A stretch of DNA of 33,622 nt, taken from assembly GCA_031270845.1 (NCBI GenBank), contig JAISXF010000004.1:1-33622 (forward strand). The letters run 5' to 3'. The stretch comes from Prevotellaceae bacterium. Its GTDB lineage: Bacteria > Bacteroidota > Bacteroidia > Bacteroidales > UBA932. Of the stretch, positions 9,639 through 17,232 are shown piece after piece. The position numbers and the translations under genes were made by a program. How positions within the stretch are numbered: the first letter of the stretch is position 1; every line of letters begins with the position of its first letter. Below the pieces are notes generated by a model. It was given only the letters and a program-made list of their open reading frames with translations, had not been told where the DNA came from and ran no database searches.

Positions 9639-9685
9639 AACTTAAATATGGATGTTCTAAATTTATGCTTTTTCAAGAAAGCACG

Positions 9686-9717
9686 CAAAGGTACGGAAAA
9701 AATGGCAGAGCGCCAAA
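9686..9717 (-). promoter_or_regulatory. gyrA promoter (TTTG-N20-TACCTTTG)
   Basis: On the minus strand TTTG (9717-9714), a 20-bp spacer and TACCTTTG (9693-9686) match both boxes of the Bacteroidota housekeeping promoter. The gyrA ATG is about 48 bp further downstream. This is one of the clearest promoters in the window. Confidence 0.8.
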
Positions 9718-9744
9718 TTAAGCAACCGCCCCCGATTTTTTTCG

Positions 9745-9752
9745 TACCTTTG
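9745..9752 (+). promoter_or_regulatory. pepD-copA -7 box
   Basis: TACCTTTG matches TAnnTTTG, 68 bp upstream of the pepD ATG and back to back with the gyrA promoter. A clear -33 box is missing. Confidence 0.55.
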
Positions 9753-9819
9753 TCTGCGTACCGGGTTTTTCACCGGTATATTTAGTATTTATATTTAATA
9801 ACAGATTCAATTAACCGTT

Positions 9820-11262
9820 ATGCAAACATTAACACCTTCCCTTGTATTTGCGTATTTCATGGAAATATGCAGGATTCCGCGCCCCTCGAAGCATGAAGAA
9901 AAGATTATTGCCTACCTGCTGCGCTTCGCCGAACGGCATGCCCTGTCCGCCCGCTGTGATGCGGCAGGCAATGTTGTTATCGCAAAGGCCGCCACCGCCG
10001 GCATGGAGCAGCGCCCGACAGTGGTGCTGCAAAGCCATGTCGATATGGTATGCGAAAAGAACCGCGACGTGGTGCATGATTTCTTTACCGACCCCATCGA
10101 ACCGTATATTGACGGCGAATGGATTAAGGCGCGCGGCACCACGCTGGGCGCTGACTGCGGTATCGGCGTGGCGGCGTCGCTGGCGCTGCTGGCCTCGTCT
10201 GACACGCCCCACGGCCCGCTCGAATGCCTCTTTACGGTCGATGAAGAGACCGGCCTCACCGGCGCCGCCTCGCTCAAGCCCGGCTTTATCGACGGTCGTA
10301 TTCTCCTTAACCTCGACTCCGAAGACGAAGGCGAGCTTTTTATCGGATGCGCCGGCGGGATTGACACCACCGCCCTCTTCCCCTGCCTGCCTGAAGCCGC
10401 CCCCGGCGGCTGGCCGGCATTCACCGCCACTGTCGCCGGTCTCACCGGAGGGCATAGCGGCGACGACATCAACAAAGGCCTCGCCAACTCGAACAAGCTC
10501 CTGACGCGCTTCCTCTGGCAGGCGCACCGGCGCTGCGGTATCCGCCTGTCGCACTTCGACGGCGGCAACCTTCATAACGCTATCCCCCGCGAAGCCACGG
10601 CTACCTTCGTTGTCCCCGCCGACCGTACTGTCCCGCTGCAGCAGCTCTTCGAGCAGCATGCCGACGAATGCCGGAACGAATACCGTTATACCGAACCGAA
10701 CCTGCGGCACACGCTCGCCCCGGCTGCCCGTCCGGCCACGGTGATCGACAGCGCCGCGCAGGCGCACCTGCTGAACGCGCTGTATGCCTGTCCGCACGGC
10801 GTCGTCGCCATGAGCCGCGCCATCGACGGCCTTGTCGAAACATCGACCAACCTGGCCTCGGTGAAGTTCCTCGACCGGGCGGTAAAGGTGGTTACCAGCC
10901 AGCGCAGCTCTGTCGAAAGCGCCAAGTACGACATCGCCCGGATGGTCGAAAGCGTCTTTACCGAAGCCGGCGCAACGGTTACCCATGGCGACGGCTACCC
11001 GGGCTGGACGCCTAACCCGTCTTCCCCAGTCCTTCATGTCGCCGTCGATGCCTACCGCCGGCTCTTCGACGAAGAGCCTAAAGTGAAGGCCATCCACGCC
11101 GGGCTTGAGTGCGGCCTGTTCCTCGAAAAATACCCCGACCTCGATATGGTCTCCTTCGGTCCCACGCTGCGGGGCGTCCACTCGCCCGACGAGCGGCTGC
11201 ACATCGGCAGCGTGCAGAAGTTTTGGGATCTGCTGCTCGAAATCCTGCGCAGTATTCGCTAA
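9820..11262 (+). CDS. pepD: Cytosol nonspecific/Xaa-His dipeptidase PepD (M20C)
   Basis: This 480-residue protein has the M20C metallopeptidase layout: SHVDMV (His73, Asp75), the bridging Asp112 in GADCGIG, the catalytic DEETGLTG (Glu142-Glu143), Asp166 in NLDSEDEG, a lid domain starting near residue 195 ([11 protein letters not shown]) and the C-terminal ligand His454 in RGVHSP. The family cleaves dipeptides, including Xaa-His, in the cytoplasm with two zinc ions. Length is typical. copA follows after 14 nt on the same strand, so they are probably cotranscribed, although a functional link is not obvious. Confidence 0.92.
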   Translation: MQTLTPSLVFAYFMEICRIPRPSKHEEKIIAYLLRFAERHALSARCDAAGNVVIAKAATAGMEQRPTVVLQSHVDMVCEKNRDVVHDFFTDPIEPYIDGEWIKARGTTLGADCGIGVAASLALLASSDTPHGPLECLFTVDEETGLTGAASLKPGFIDGRILLNLDSEDEGELFIGCAGGIDTTALFPCLPEAAPGGWPAFTATVAGLTGGHSGDDINKGLANSNKLLTRFLWQAHRRCGIRLSHFDGGNLHNAIPREATATFVVPADRTVPLQQLFEQHADECRNEYRYTEPNLRHTLAPAARPATVIDSAAQAHLLNALYACPHGVVAMSRAIDGLVETSTNLASVKFLDRAVKVVTSQRSSVESAKYDIARMVESVFTEAGATVTHGDGYPGWTPNPSSPVLHVAVDAYRRLFDEEPKVKAIHAGLECGLFLEKYPDLDMVSFGPTLRGVHSPDERLHIGSVQKFWDLLLEILRSIR

Positions 11263-11276
11263 CGGCGCATTCGCGG

Positions 11277-13529
11277 ATGCAACGAACCTATACTGTCGAA
11301 GGGATGCACTGCGCGGCCTGTGCGGCGCATGTCGAAAAAGCCGTGCGGGCGCTTTCGGGCGTGCACAGCGCTGCCGTGAACCCCGTTTTGGAAACACTCA
11401 CTATCGACTGCGACCCGCCCCTGCCCGATGATGTCATTCTCCGCACCGTCGCAGAGGCAGGATACCGGGCGATGGCTGTATCGCCTGTGGCCGGCGCTCC
11501 ACGTCCTGCTGTTACATCCGATGGCTTGCGGTTGCTGTGGGCGGCGGCATTTACGCTGCCGCTGCTTTATGTCGCTATGGGTGGCATGTGGGGCTGGCCG
11601 CTGCCGGCGTGTATCCATCCGGGGGCTCATCCGCTCGTTTATGCAGGGCTTCAGTTCGCGCTTTGTGTGCCGGTGCTGGCGGCAGGTCGCGGCTTCTACA
11701 GCCGCGGCGCGAAGGCCTTGTGGCGGCTGGCGCCGACGATGGACTCGCTCGTGGCGCTGGGTACCGCGGCGGCGTTTGTCTCCGGCATTGTCTCGCTTGT
11801 GGCGATGATGCGCGGACAGGCACACGCTGTGCACGGGCTGTATTTCGAAAGCGCGGCGACGATTATTACCCTTGTCATGGTCGGGAAGCACCTCGAAGCG
11901 CGTACCAAGCGCCGCATGTCCGATGCCGTGAGGAAGCTCGCCCGCCTGACGCCCAAAATCGCCCGGCGCCTCATCGACGGTACGGAAACCGACATCCCCG
12001 CCGAACACATCCGCGTGAACGACATCCTGGCCGTCCGGCCCGGCGAGCAAATCCCCGCCGATGGACTGCTGATAGAAGGCGCCACAACGGTCGATGAGTC
12101 GTCGGTTACCGGCGAAAGCATCCCCGTTGTCAAACGCCCCGGCGACGCTCTGGTTGGCGCCACCGTCAACCAGACGGGCTACATCCGTATGCAGGCCGTG
12201 CGGGTAGGGAGCGATACGATGCTTGCGCAAATCATCCGAATGGTCGAAGCTGCACAGGGCGCCAAAGCGCCGGTTGCCCGATTAGCCGACCGGATAGCGT
12301 CGTGGTTCGTGCCGGCCGTCCTTTGCGTGGCGGTTGGTGCGGGCGTGGCGTGGTGGGCGGGCGGCGCGGGATGGGTTTTTGCCGTCGATATTGCCGTCGC
12401 CGTGCTGATTATCGCCTGCCCCTGCGCCCTGGGGCTGGCCACGCCCGCTGCCATTACTGCGGGTATCGGGCGCGGCGCGAGATTAGGCATCCTCGTCAAA
12501 GGCGGCGATGTGCTTGAGCGGCTCGCGCACGTCGGCATCCTCTTCTTCGATAAAACCGGCACCCTCACGCAGGGCGCGCCCGTATTGACCGATATATTCC
12601 GCTTTCGCGGATGGCCTTCGGAGGATGACACCCTAAGGCTCGCCGCCGCCGCCGAGCAACGCTCGGAGCATCCGATAGCCAAAGCCATCGTCGAAAGCGC
12701 ACGGGTGAAAGGCCTTTCCCTGCCCGACGTCGAGGCCTTCACCGCCATCCCCGGGCAGGGTGTTGCCGCAACCATCGACGGGCACACGGTGCATGTCGGC
12801 AACCAGACCTATATTCAGCACGCCACGGGCGACAGTCTGCTGCCCGCTGCCGCTGCCGACGCCGTGGCTGCTGCCGACGCCGATGCCGCCTTCGAGCGCT
12901 TCACCGCCGCCGGCAAAACCGTCTGCCTGCTGGCCATCGACCGGCAGCCGGCAGCCCTGATAGCCATTGCCGACACGTTGCGGCCGGAGAGCGCGGCAAC
13001 CGTCAGTCGCCTGCAGGAACACCGGATAGATGTCCGTATGTTAACCGGCGACAACGCCCGCACCGCCGCCGCCATTGCCCGCGAAGCGGGTATCAGGGCC
13101 GTTGCCGCCGGACTGCAGCCGCACGAGAAGGCTGCTATCATCGACGAGGCGCGCGCGGCGGCGGTTGTCGCGATGGTCGGCGACGGTATCAACGATGCCC
13201 CCGCCCTGGCTGCCGCCGACATCGGTATTGCTCCCGCATCGGGCACCGATATTGCCATGGATGCCGCCGATGTGGTGCTCGTAAACGGCCGCCTCTCGGA
13301 CATCCTGACGGCAATATCGCTAAGCCGTGCCGTGCTTCGCAACATCCGCCAAAATTTGTTCTGGGCGTTTTTTTACAATGTAACCGGTATTCCCGTTGCC
13401 GCCGGGTTGCTGCATCTTTTCGGCGGCCCCACGCTCAATCCCATGCTGGCTGCGCTGGCGATGTCGCTCAGTTCGCTCACGGTGGTGATGAATGCGATGC
13501 GGCTGAAGGCATTCAAAAGTTTTCCGTAA
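11277..13529 (+). CDS. copA: Cu(I)-exporting P1B-type ATPase CopA
   Basis: The protein is 750 residues. It has one N-terminal metal-binding domain (GMHCAAC, Cys12 and Cys15), the actuator motif TGES (278-281), the membrane CPC motif (381-383), the phosphorylation site DKTGT (Asp425), the nucleotide-binding SEHP (463-466) and GDGIND (635-640). YN at 700-701 and MSLSS at 729-733 are the other Cu(I)-site residues. It exports cuprous ion from the cytoplasm. I start it at 11277, directly before the metal-binding domain. The frame is open to 11109, but that stretch is antisense-free shadow inside pepD and has an Arg/Pro-rich, non-family sequence. Confidence 0.94.
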   Translation: MQRTYTVEGMHCAACAAHVEKAVRALSGVHSAAVNPVLETLTIDCDPPLPDDVILRTVAEAGYRAMAVSPVAGAPRPAVTSDGLRLLWAAAFTLPLLYVAMGGMWGWPLPACIHPGAHPLVYAGLQFALCVPVLAAGRGFYSRGAKALWRLAPTMDSLVALGTAAAFVSGIVSLVAMMRGQAHAVHGLYFESAATIITLVMVGKHLEARTKRRMSDAVRKLARLTPKIARRLIDGTETDIPAEHIRVNDILAVRPGEQIPADGLLIEGATTVDESSVTGESIPVVKRPGDALVGATVNQTGYIRMQAVRVGSDTMLAQIIRMVEAAQGAKAPVARLADRIASWFVPAVLCVAVGAGVAWWAGGAGWVFAVDIAVAVLIIACPCALGLATPAAITAGIGRGARLGILVKGGDVLERLAHVGILFFDKTGTLTQGAPVLTDIFRFRGWPSEDDTLRLAAAAEQRSEHPIAKAIVESARVKGLSLPDVEAFTAIPGQGVAATIDGHTVHVGNQTYIQHATGDSLLPAAAADAVAAADADAAFERFTAAGKTVCLLAIDRQPAALIAIADTLRPESAATVSRLQEHRIDVRMLTGDNARTAAAIAREAGIRAVAAGLQPHEKAAIIDEARAAAVVAMVGDGINDAPALAAADIGIAPASGTDIAMDAADVVLVNGRLSDILTAISLSRAVLRNIRQNLFWAFFYNVTGIPVAAGLLHLFGGPTLNPMLAALAMSLSSLTVVMNAMRLKAFKSFP

Positions 13530-13534
13530 GTTTG
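13527..13534 (+). promoter_or_regulatory. Candidate -7 box for the nfn operon
   Basis: TAAGTTTG fits TAnnTTTG and overlaps the copA stop codon, 39 bp upstream of the nfnA ATG. No -33 box is evident, so this is weak. Read-through from copA is the alternative. Confidence 0.35.
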
Positions 13535-13573
13535 TAATGGCAACAGGCATTCACGCTAATTATTTATTATAAT

Positions 13574-14461
13574 ATGTCTATAGAGAAAAAAAGAGAAGGT
13601 TTATGCGCCGGGGCCGCGGGCGGCGAGGGTTCGAGAGGACTTATCGTGGAGAAGCGGGAATTGGCGGAGAATATATATCTGATGCGGATATATGCGCCGC
13701 GTATCGCCAAAGCAGCCCTGCCGGGGCAGTTTGTTATGGTGCGCGCAAGCGAATGGGGCGAGCGTATTCCGTTAACGATATCGGACTACGACGCAGCGCA
13801 GGGGACGGTTACACTGGTAACGCAGGTGGTGGGCATGTCGAGCCGGCTGATTTGCCGAAAGGCAGCGGGCGAACAGCTGACGGACATTGCCGGGCCGCTG
13901 GGACGCCCGTCGGAGTTTGTACACCGGACGCCTGAGGAGCTCGCCGGCGGGCGATGGCTGTTTGTTGGCGGGGGATTGGGTACTGCGCCGGTGTATCCGC
14001 AGGTGAAATGGCTGCACGCCCACGGCGCGTCGGTGGATGTGATAATAGGGGCAAAGAGCGCGCCGTTATTAATCTTCCGTAAGGAAATGGAAGGCGTGTG
14101 CAAGGCGCTGCATATCGCAACCGACGACGGAAGCGCAGGGCAAAAGGGCTTTGTAACGGATGTTATGCGGCGATTGGTGGACGACGAGCAGCAGGATTAT
14201 ACGATGGTGGTCGCTATCGGGCCGATGATTATGATGAAGTTCGTGGCACAGCTGGCGCAAGCGTATCATATTCCGTCGGTGGTGAGCTTGAACATGCTGA
14301 TGGTCGATGGTACGGGGATGTGCGGCGCGTGCCGGGTAACAGTGGGCGGGAAAACGCAATTTACCTGTGTCGATGGGCCGGAATTTGACGGGGCCGCCGT
14401 CGATTTTGACGAGGCAATGCGGAGGCAAAACATGTATAATGAATTGAACGTTGAGCATTGA
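13574..14461 (+). CDS. nfnA: NfnA, NADH-dependent ferredoxin:NADP+ oxidoreductase small subunit
   Basis: This 295-residue ferredoxin reductase-type protein has the FAD motif RIPLTIS (64-70), an NAD-binding loop VGGGLGTAPVYP (131-142) and a C-terminal [2Fe-2S] site: Cys250, Cys253 and Cys265, with Asp245 as a possible fourth ligand. That pattern, plus nfnB next door, separates it from PyrK. NfnAB couples NADH, NADPH and ferredoxin by flavin-based electron bifurcation in the cytoplasm. About 22 residues precede the usual family start (around LIVEKREL), so translation might begin later, for example at the GTG for Val25. The last residues (NELNVEH) and the stop are encoded by a heptamer array. 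A SudB-type annotation is equivalent. Confidence 0.87.
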   Translation: MSIEKKREGLCAGAAGGEGSRGLIVEKRELAENIYLMRIYAPRIAKAALPGQFVMVRASEWGERIPLTISDYDAAQGTVTLVTQVVGMSSRLICRKAAGEQLTDIAGPLGRPSEFVHRTPEELAGGRWLFVGGGLGTAPVYPQVKWLHAHGASVDVIIGAKSAPLLIFRKEMEGVCKALHIATDDGSAGQKGFVTDVMRRLVDDEQQDYTMVVAIGPMIMMKFVAQLAQAYHIPSVVSLNMLMVDGTGMCGACRVTVGGKTQFTCVDGPEFDGAAVDFDEAMRRQNMYNELNVEH

Positions 14462-14555
14462 ACATTGAGCGTGGCGACAGGCGGGGAATTTTTTATTTTT
14501 TAGTTATTATTTTCAATTATCAATTTATTATTTTCAATTATCTACTTTCAATTTT
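14443..14555. repeat. Heptamer and 21-bp repeats between nfnA and nfnB
   Basis: ATTGAAC, GTTGAGC, ATTGAAC, ATTGAGC are four consecutive heptamers (14443-14470), and the nfnA stop lies in the third. A second, AT-rich part repeats ATTATTTTCAATTAT at 14506 and 14527 (21 bp apart) and TTTCAATT at 14532 and 14546 (14 bp apart). The 105-bp gap between two subunits of one enzyme consists almost wholly of such repeats. Confidence 0.85.
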
Positions 14556-14566
14556 CAGGGTTTAGT

Positions 14567-15988
14567 ATGGCAAATAGAATAGGCCGCGTGGAGGCGCGCG
14601 AGCAGGAGGCGCAAACACGCCGGATGAATTTTAAAGAAGTGAGCTTGGGCTACACAAACGAGGAGGCCGTGCTGGAAGCATCGCGGTGCCTGCAGTGTCG
14701 AAAGCCGCGGTGCGTGCCGGCATGTCCGGTGAATGTCCAAATTCCGGCGTTTATTGCGGCAACGGCGCAGGGCCGGTTCGCAGAAGCGGCGCATATTATA
14801 GCAACAGACAGCTGCTTGCCGGCGGTTTGCGGGCGCGTGTGCCCACAGGAAACGCAATGCGAGGGAGCATGTATCCTTGGGCTTAAAGGGCAGGCGGTGA
14901 ATATCGGAAAGCTGGAGCGCTTTGTGGGAGATTACAGTCGCGAGCAGGGAGAGGCGCTGCCGGTGGCAGGAGCGGCAGCGAATGAACGCGCAGCGGCAAA
15001 GAACCGGCAGGTGGCGGTAGTGGGCAGCGGGCCGGCAGGCCTGTCATGTGCGCATGATCTGGCGAAGGGCGGCTGTGCGGTTACGATTTTCGAGGCATTG
15101 CATAAGGCCGGAGGCGTACTCGAATACGGCATCCCGGAATTTCGGCTGCCCAAGGACACGGTTGTGAAGAAAGAGATAGAAAATTTGAAAAAGTTGGGCG
15201 TAAAGATTGAGACAAATGTGATTATCGGGCGGACATTGACCATAGATGCGCTGTTTGAGGAAGAAGGATTTGAGGCGGTGTTTATAGCCTCAGGGGCAGG
15301 GCTGCCAAAGTTTATGAACATCGCGGGAGAGAACCTCAACGGGGTGGTATCGGCTAATGAGTTTTTGACACGAAGTAATTTGATGCGCGCTTATGATAAG
15401 GCATCGGATACGCCGATATATACAGGGCGGCGAGTGGCGGTGGTCGGGGGAGGAAATGTGGCGATGGACGCCGCACGGACGGCGTTGCGGCTGGGAGCGG
15501 AGACGAGTATCGTATATCGACGGACGGAGCGGGAATTACCGGCGCGGGCAGAGGAAGTAAAACATGCGAAAGAGGAGGGGATTTCGTTTTACATGCTGAC
15601 AAATCCGGTGGCGGTGCTGGGAGATGCGCGGGGCTGGGTGCGAGGACTGCGGTGCGTTCGGATGGAACTGGGGGAGGTGGACGCAAGCGGGCGACGCAGT
15701 CCGGTAGCGGTGGCGAATTCGGAATTTGAGATGGAGGCAGAGATGGTCATTATGGCGTTGGGGACATCACCGAACCCGCTCATTGCGAGTACGACGGAGG
15801 GATTGGTGATTGATCGGCGGTGCTGTATCGTAACGGACGAGGAGGGGGCGACATCACGCAAGGGCGTGTTTGCAGGCGGAGACATCGTGAGCGGAGCGGC
15901 GACGGTTATCCTCGCAATGGGCGCGGGCCGGCGCGCAGCAGCAGGGATTTTGCGGTTCCTTGAGGAGAAAGCGGCGGGAATTTTATAA
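14567..15988 (+). CDS. nfnB: NfnB, bifurcating oxidoreductase large subunit (GltD-like)
   Basis: The protein is 473 residues. The N-terminal iron-sulfur domain has CLQCRKPRCVPACP (Cys41, 44, 49, 53) and Cys83, Cys88, Cys92, Cys98 and Cys102, enough for two [4Fe-4S] clusters. It is followed by an FAD-binding GSGPAGL (residues 153-159), EYGIPEFRLPK, an NADPH-binding GGGNVAMDAARTALRLGA segment and a C-terminal GGDIVSGAATVILAMGAGR flavin motif. It is the NADPH and bifurcating-FAD subunit partner of NfnA. The GltD subunit of glutamate synthase is the nearest alternative, but no gltB is present and nfnA is directly upstream. Confidence 0.9.
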   Translation: MANRIGRVEAREQEAQTRRMNFKEVSLGYTNEEAVLEASRCLQCRKPRCVPACPVNVQIPAFIAATAQGRFAEAAHIIATDSCLPAVCGRVCPQETQCEGACILGLKGQAVNIGKLERFVGDYSREQGEALPVAGAAANERAAAKNRQVAVVGSGPAGLSCAHDLAKGGCAVTIFEALHKAGGVLEYGIPEFRLPKDTVVKKEIENLKKLGVKIETNVIIGRTLTIDALFEEEGFEAVFIASGAGLPKFMNIAGENLNGVVSANEFLTRSNLMRAYDKASDTPIYTGRRVAVVGGGNVAMDAARTALRLGAETSIVYRRTERELPARAEEVKHAKEEGISFYMLTNPVAVLGDARGWVRGLRCVRMELGEVDASGRRSPVAVANSEFEMEAEMVIMALGTSPNPLIASTTEGLVIDRRCCIVTDEEGATSRKGVFAGGDIVSGAATVILAMGAGRRAAAGILRFLEEKAAGIL

Positions 15989-15999
15989 TTATATGCCAT

Positions 16000-16356
16000 A
16001 TGTGGACAATTCTTGTAGCGATTTGTGTGGTTGCGCTGTGTGCAACGGGACTTGCGATTAAATTACTGGTACGTAAGGAAGGAAAATTCCCTGCTATACA
16101 TATCCGCGAAAGCGAGGAAATGCGCAGAAAGGGAATCGGATGCGTGAAGGAGGAGGAGATGGAGAGGGAAAGGAAAATGAGGGGTTTGAAGACTGCAGAA
16201 ACAGTCGGGACGCTGGGGGCTTTGGAGAACATGACGAGAGACGGGAGCGGAAAAGAGGAAGAGCCTGAAGGGAAAAAGCAGGAAATATCCGCGAAAGCGG
16301 GAAAGTCGGACAATATATGCAGCGGATGCGTCGCTACATGCCCGATGCGAAGGTAG
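16000..16356 (+). CDS. Small membrane-anchored protein with C-terminal CxxCxxxC motif
   Basis: This 118-residue protein has one N-terminal transmembrane helix (about 3-24), a basic stop-transfer RKEGKFPAIHI and a charged Glu/Lys/Arg-rich middle. The C-terminus is CSGCVATCP (Cys107, Cys110, Cys114), and Cys48 lies in KGIGCVKEE. The segment around FPAIHI to GIGC resembles a small Bacteroidota membrane protein I recall (KFPxTHVG...GIxC) that is usually shorter. It starts 11 nt after nfnB, so it is almost certainly in that operon. Cys spacing suggests a metal or Fe-S site, which is inference. Two copies of the repeat core CGCGAAAGCG lie inside the gene (16105 and 16290). Confidence 0.7.
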   Translation: MWTILVAICVVALCATGLAIKLLVRKEGKFPAIHIRESEEMRRKGIGCVKEEEMERERKMRGLKTAETVGTLGALENMTRDGSGKEEEPEGKKQEISAKAGKSDNICSGCVATCPMRR

Positions 16357-16397
16357 ATTTTTAGACTTTGAGACGGTAAGAACATAGACGTGGGAAT

Positions 16398-16423
16398 TAA
16401 GGGCTGTGAGCCCTTATTTTTTT
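16398..16423 (+). terminator. Intrinsic terminator of the nfn operon
   Basis: TAAGGGCT-GTG-AGCCCTTA is an 8-bp stem with a 3-nt loop followed by a run of seven T. It lies 42 bp after the stop of the small Cys-motif gene and just downstream of another copy of the phrase TTTAGACTTTGAGAC. Confidence 0.8.
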
Positions 16424-16457
16424 ATAGAGATTTATTTGTGAAAAATTGGGTACTGTC

Positions 16458-16541
16458 CGCGAAAGCGGGAGACATATTCGCGAAAGCGGGAGACATTTTC
16501 GCGGAAGCGGGAGAAATTTTCGCGGAAGCGGGAGAAAGAGG
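16458..16541. repeat. 21-bp tandem array, four copies, core CGCGAAAGCG
   Basis: Copies start at 16458, 16479, 16500 and 16521, each exactly 21 bp apart. The core is CGCGAAAGCG or CGCGGAAGCG, itself a short hairpin (CGC-GAAA-GCG), followed by GGAGA and a T-rich linker. It fills the space between the nfn terminator and acpH. Two further cores lie inside the upstream coding sequence. Confidence 0.9.
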
Positions 16542-16564
16542 TATTAATTAATAAGTAATGGGAG

Positions 16565-17128
16565 ATGAATTATTTGGCACATGTGTTTCTTTCGTCGAAG
16601 GGGGCGGAACAGGTGGGGAACTTTATTGGAGACTTCGTGAAGGGGCGGGAAATGGATAAGTATCCGGCGGGCGTGCGGGAGGGGATTGTGAAACATCGGG
16701 CGATAGACGAGTTTACGGATACGCATTGGGAGGTGAAGAGGGCGAAAGAAGGGATGAAAGCGCCGTTCGGGCGGTATGCAGGCGTGGTTTTGGATATGTA
16801 TTTCGACCATTTGCTGGCATCGCATTTCAGCGATTATTCAGCGGTAAAGTTGCGGGCGTTCGCCCGGCAGTTCTATTGGCAATTATGGCAGTATCGAGGC
16901 ATTCTTCCGAAGGAAGTGAAGGGTTTTATGTGGCATTTTATATTAACGAACCGGTTATGCCGCTACGCTACGACGAAGGGGCTGGGGGAATCGCTGCGCA
17001 TTATGAGTCATTATAAGCATTTTCCGGTAGAAGCGGAGGTGGCGGTGAGGTTTCTGGAGGAGCATTACGCAGCGCTGGAGGCGGCGTTTAGAAAATTCTT
17101 TACAGAGGCCATAAAAATGGCGTATTGA
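16565..17128 (+). CDS. acpH: Acyl-carrier-protein phosphodiesterase AcpH
   Basis: This 187-residue all-helical protein begins MNYLAHVFLS and has GNFIGDFVKG (residues 18-27), KHRAIDEFTDTH (43-54) and a GVVLDMYFDHLLA segment. These are the metal-binding His/Asp positions of the AcpH (DUF479) family. The enzyme removes the 4'-phosphopantetheine group from holo-acyl carrier protein in the cytosol. The length matches the E. coli protein of about 190 residues. It is preceded by a 21-bp repeat array and followed by a strong shared terminator; I see no clear TAnnTTTG box upstream. Confidence 0.88.
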   Translation: MNYLAHVFLSSKGAEQVGNFIGDFVKGREMDKYPAGVREGIVKHRAIDEFTDTHWEVKRAKEGMKAPFGRYAGVVLDMYFDHLLASHFSDYSAVKLRAFARQFYWQLWQYRGILPKEVKGFMWHFILTNRLCRYATTKGLGESLRIMSHYKHFPVEAEVAVRFLEEHYAALEAAFRKFFTEAIKMAY

Positions 17129-17154
17129 GAGAGAAAAGGGGCGTATTTTTGGGT

Positions 17155-17196
17155 AAAAAAGCCCTTAAAGTCGGTAACGGCTTTAAGGGCTTTTTT
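17155..17196. terminator. Bidirectional intrinsic terminator
   Basis: A perfect 16-bp inverted repeat (AAAAAAGCCCTTAAAG and CTTTAAGGGCTTTTTT) surrounds a 10-nt loop. The stem carries its own T-run on both strands, so it can end both acpH (plus) and pbpC (minus), which converge here. Confidence 0.95.
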
Positions 17197-17232
17197 AATA
17201 AAGGCGTGTGGGGAGAAAAAGGGGGAGCTGTT

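Noticed and set aside
11109-11276. Upstream extension of copA
   Set aside because: It overlaps pepD and does not resemble CopA; the metal-binding domain starts right after the ATG at 11277.
9829-11397. 522-codon minus-strand open frame opposite pepD
   Set aside because: pepD has all M20C catalytic motifs on the other strand; the antisense product is low-information.
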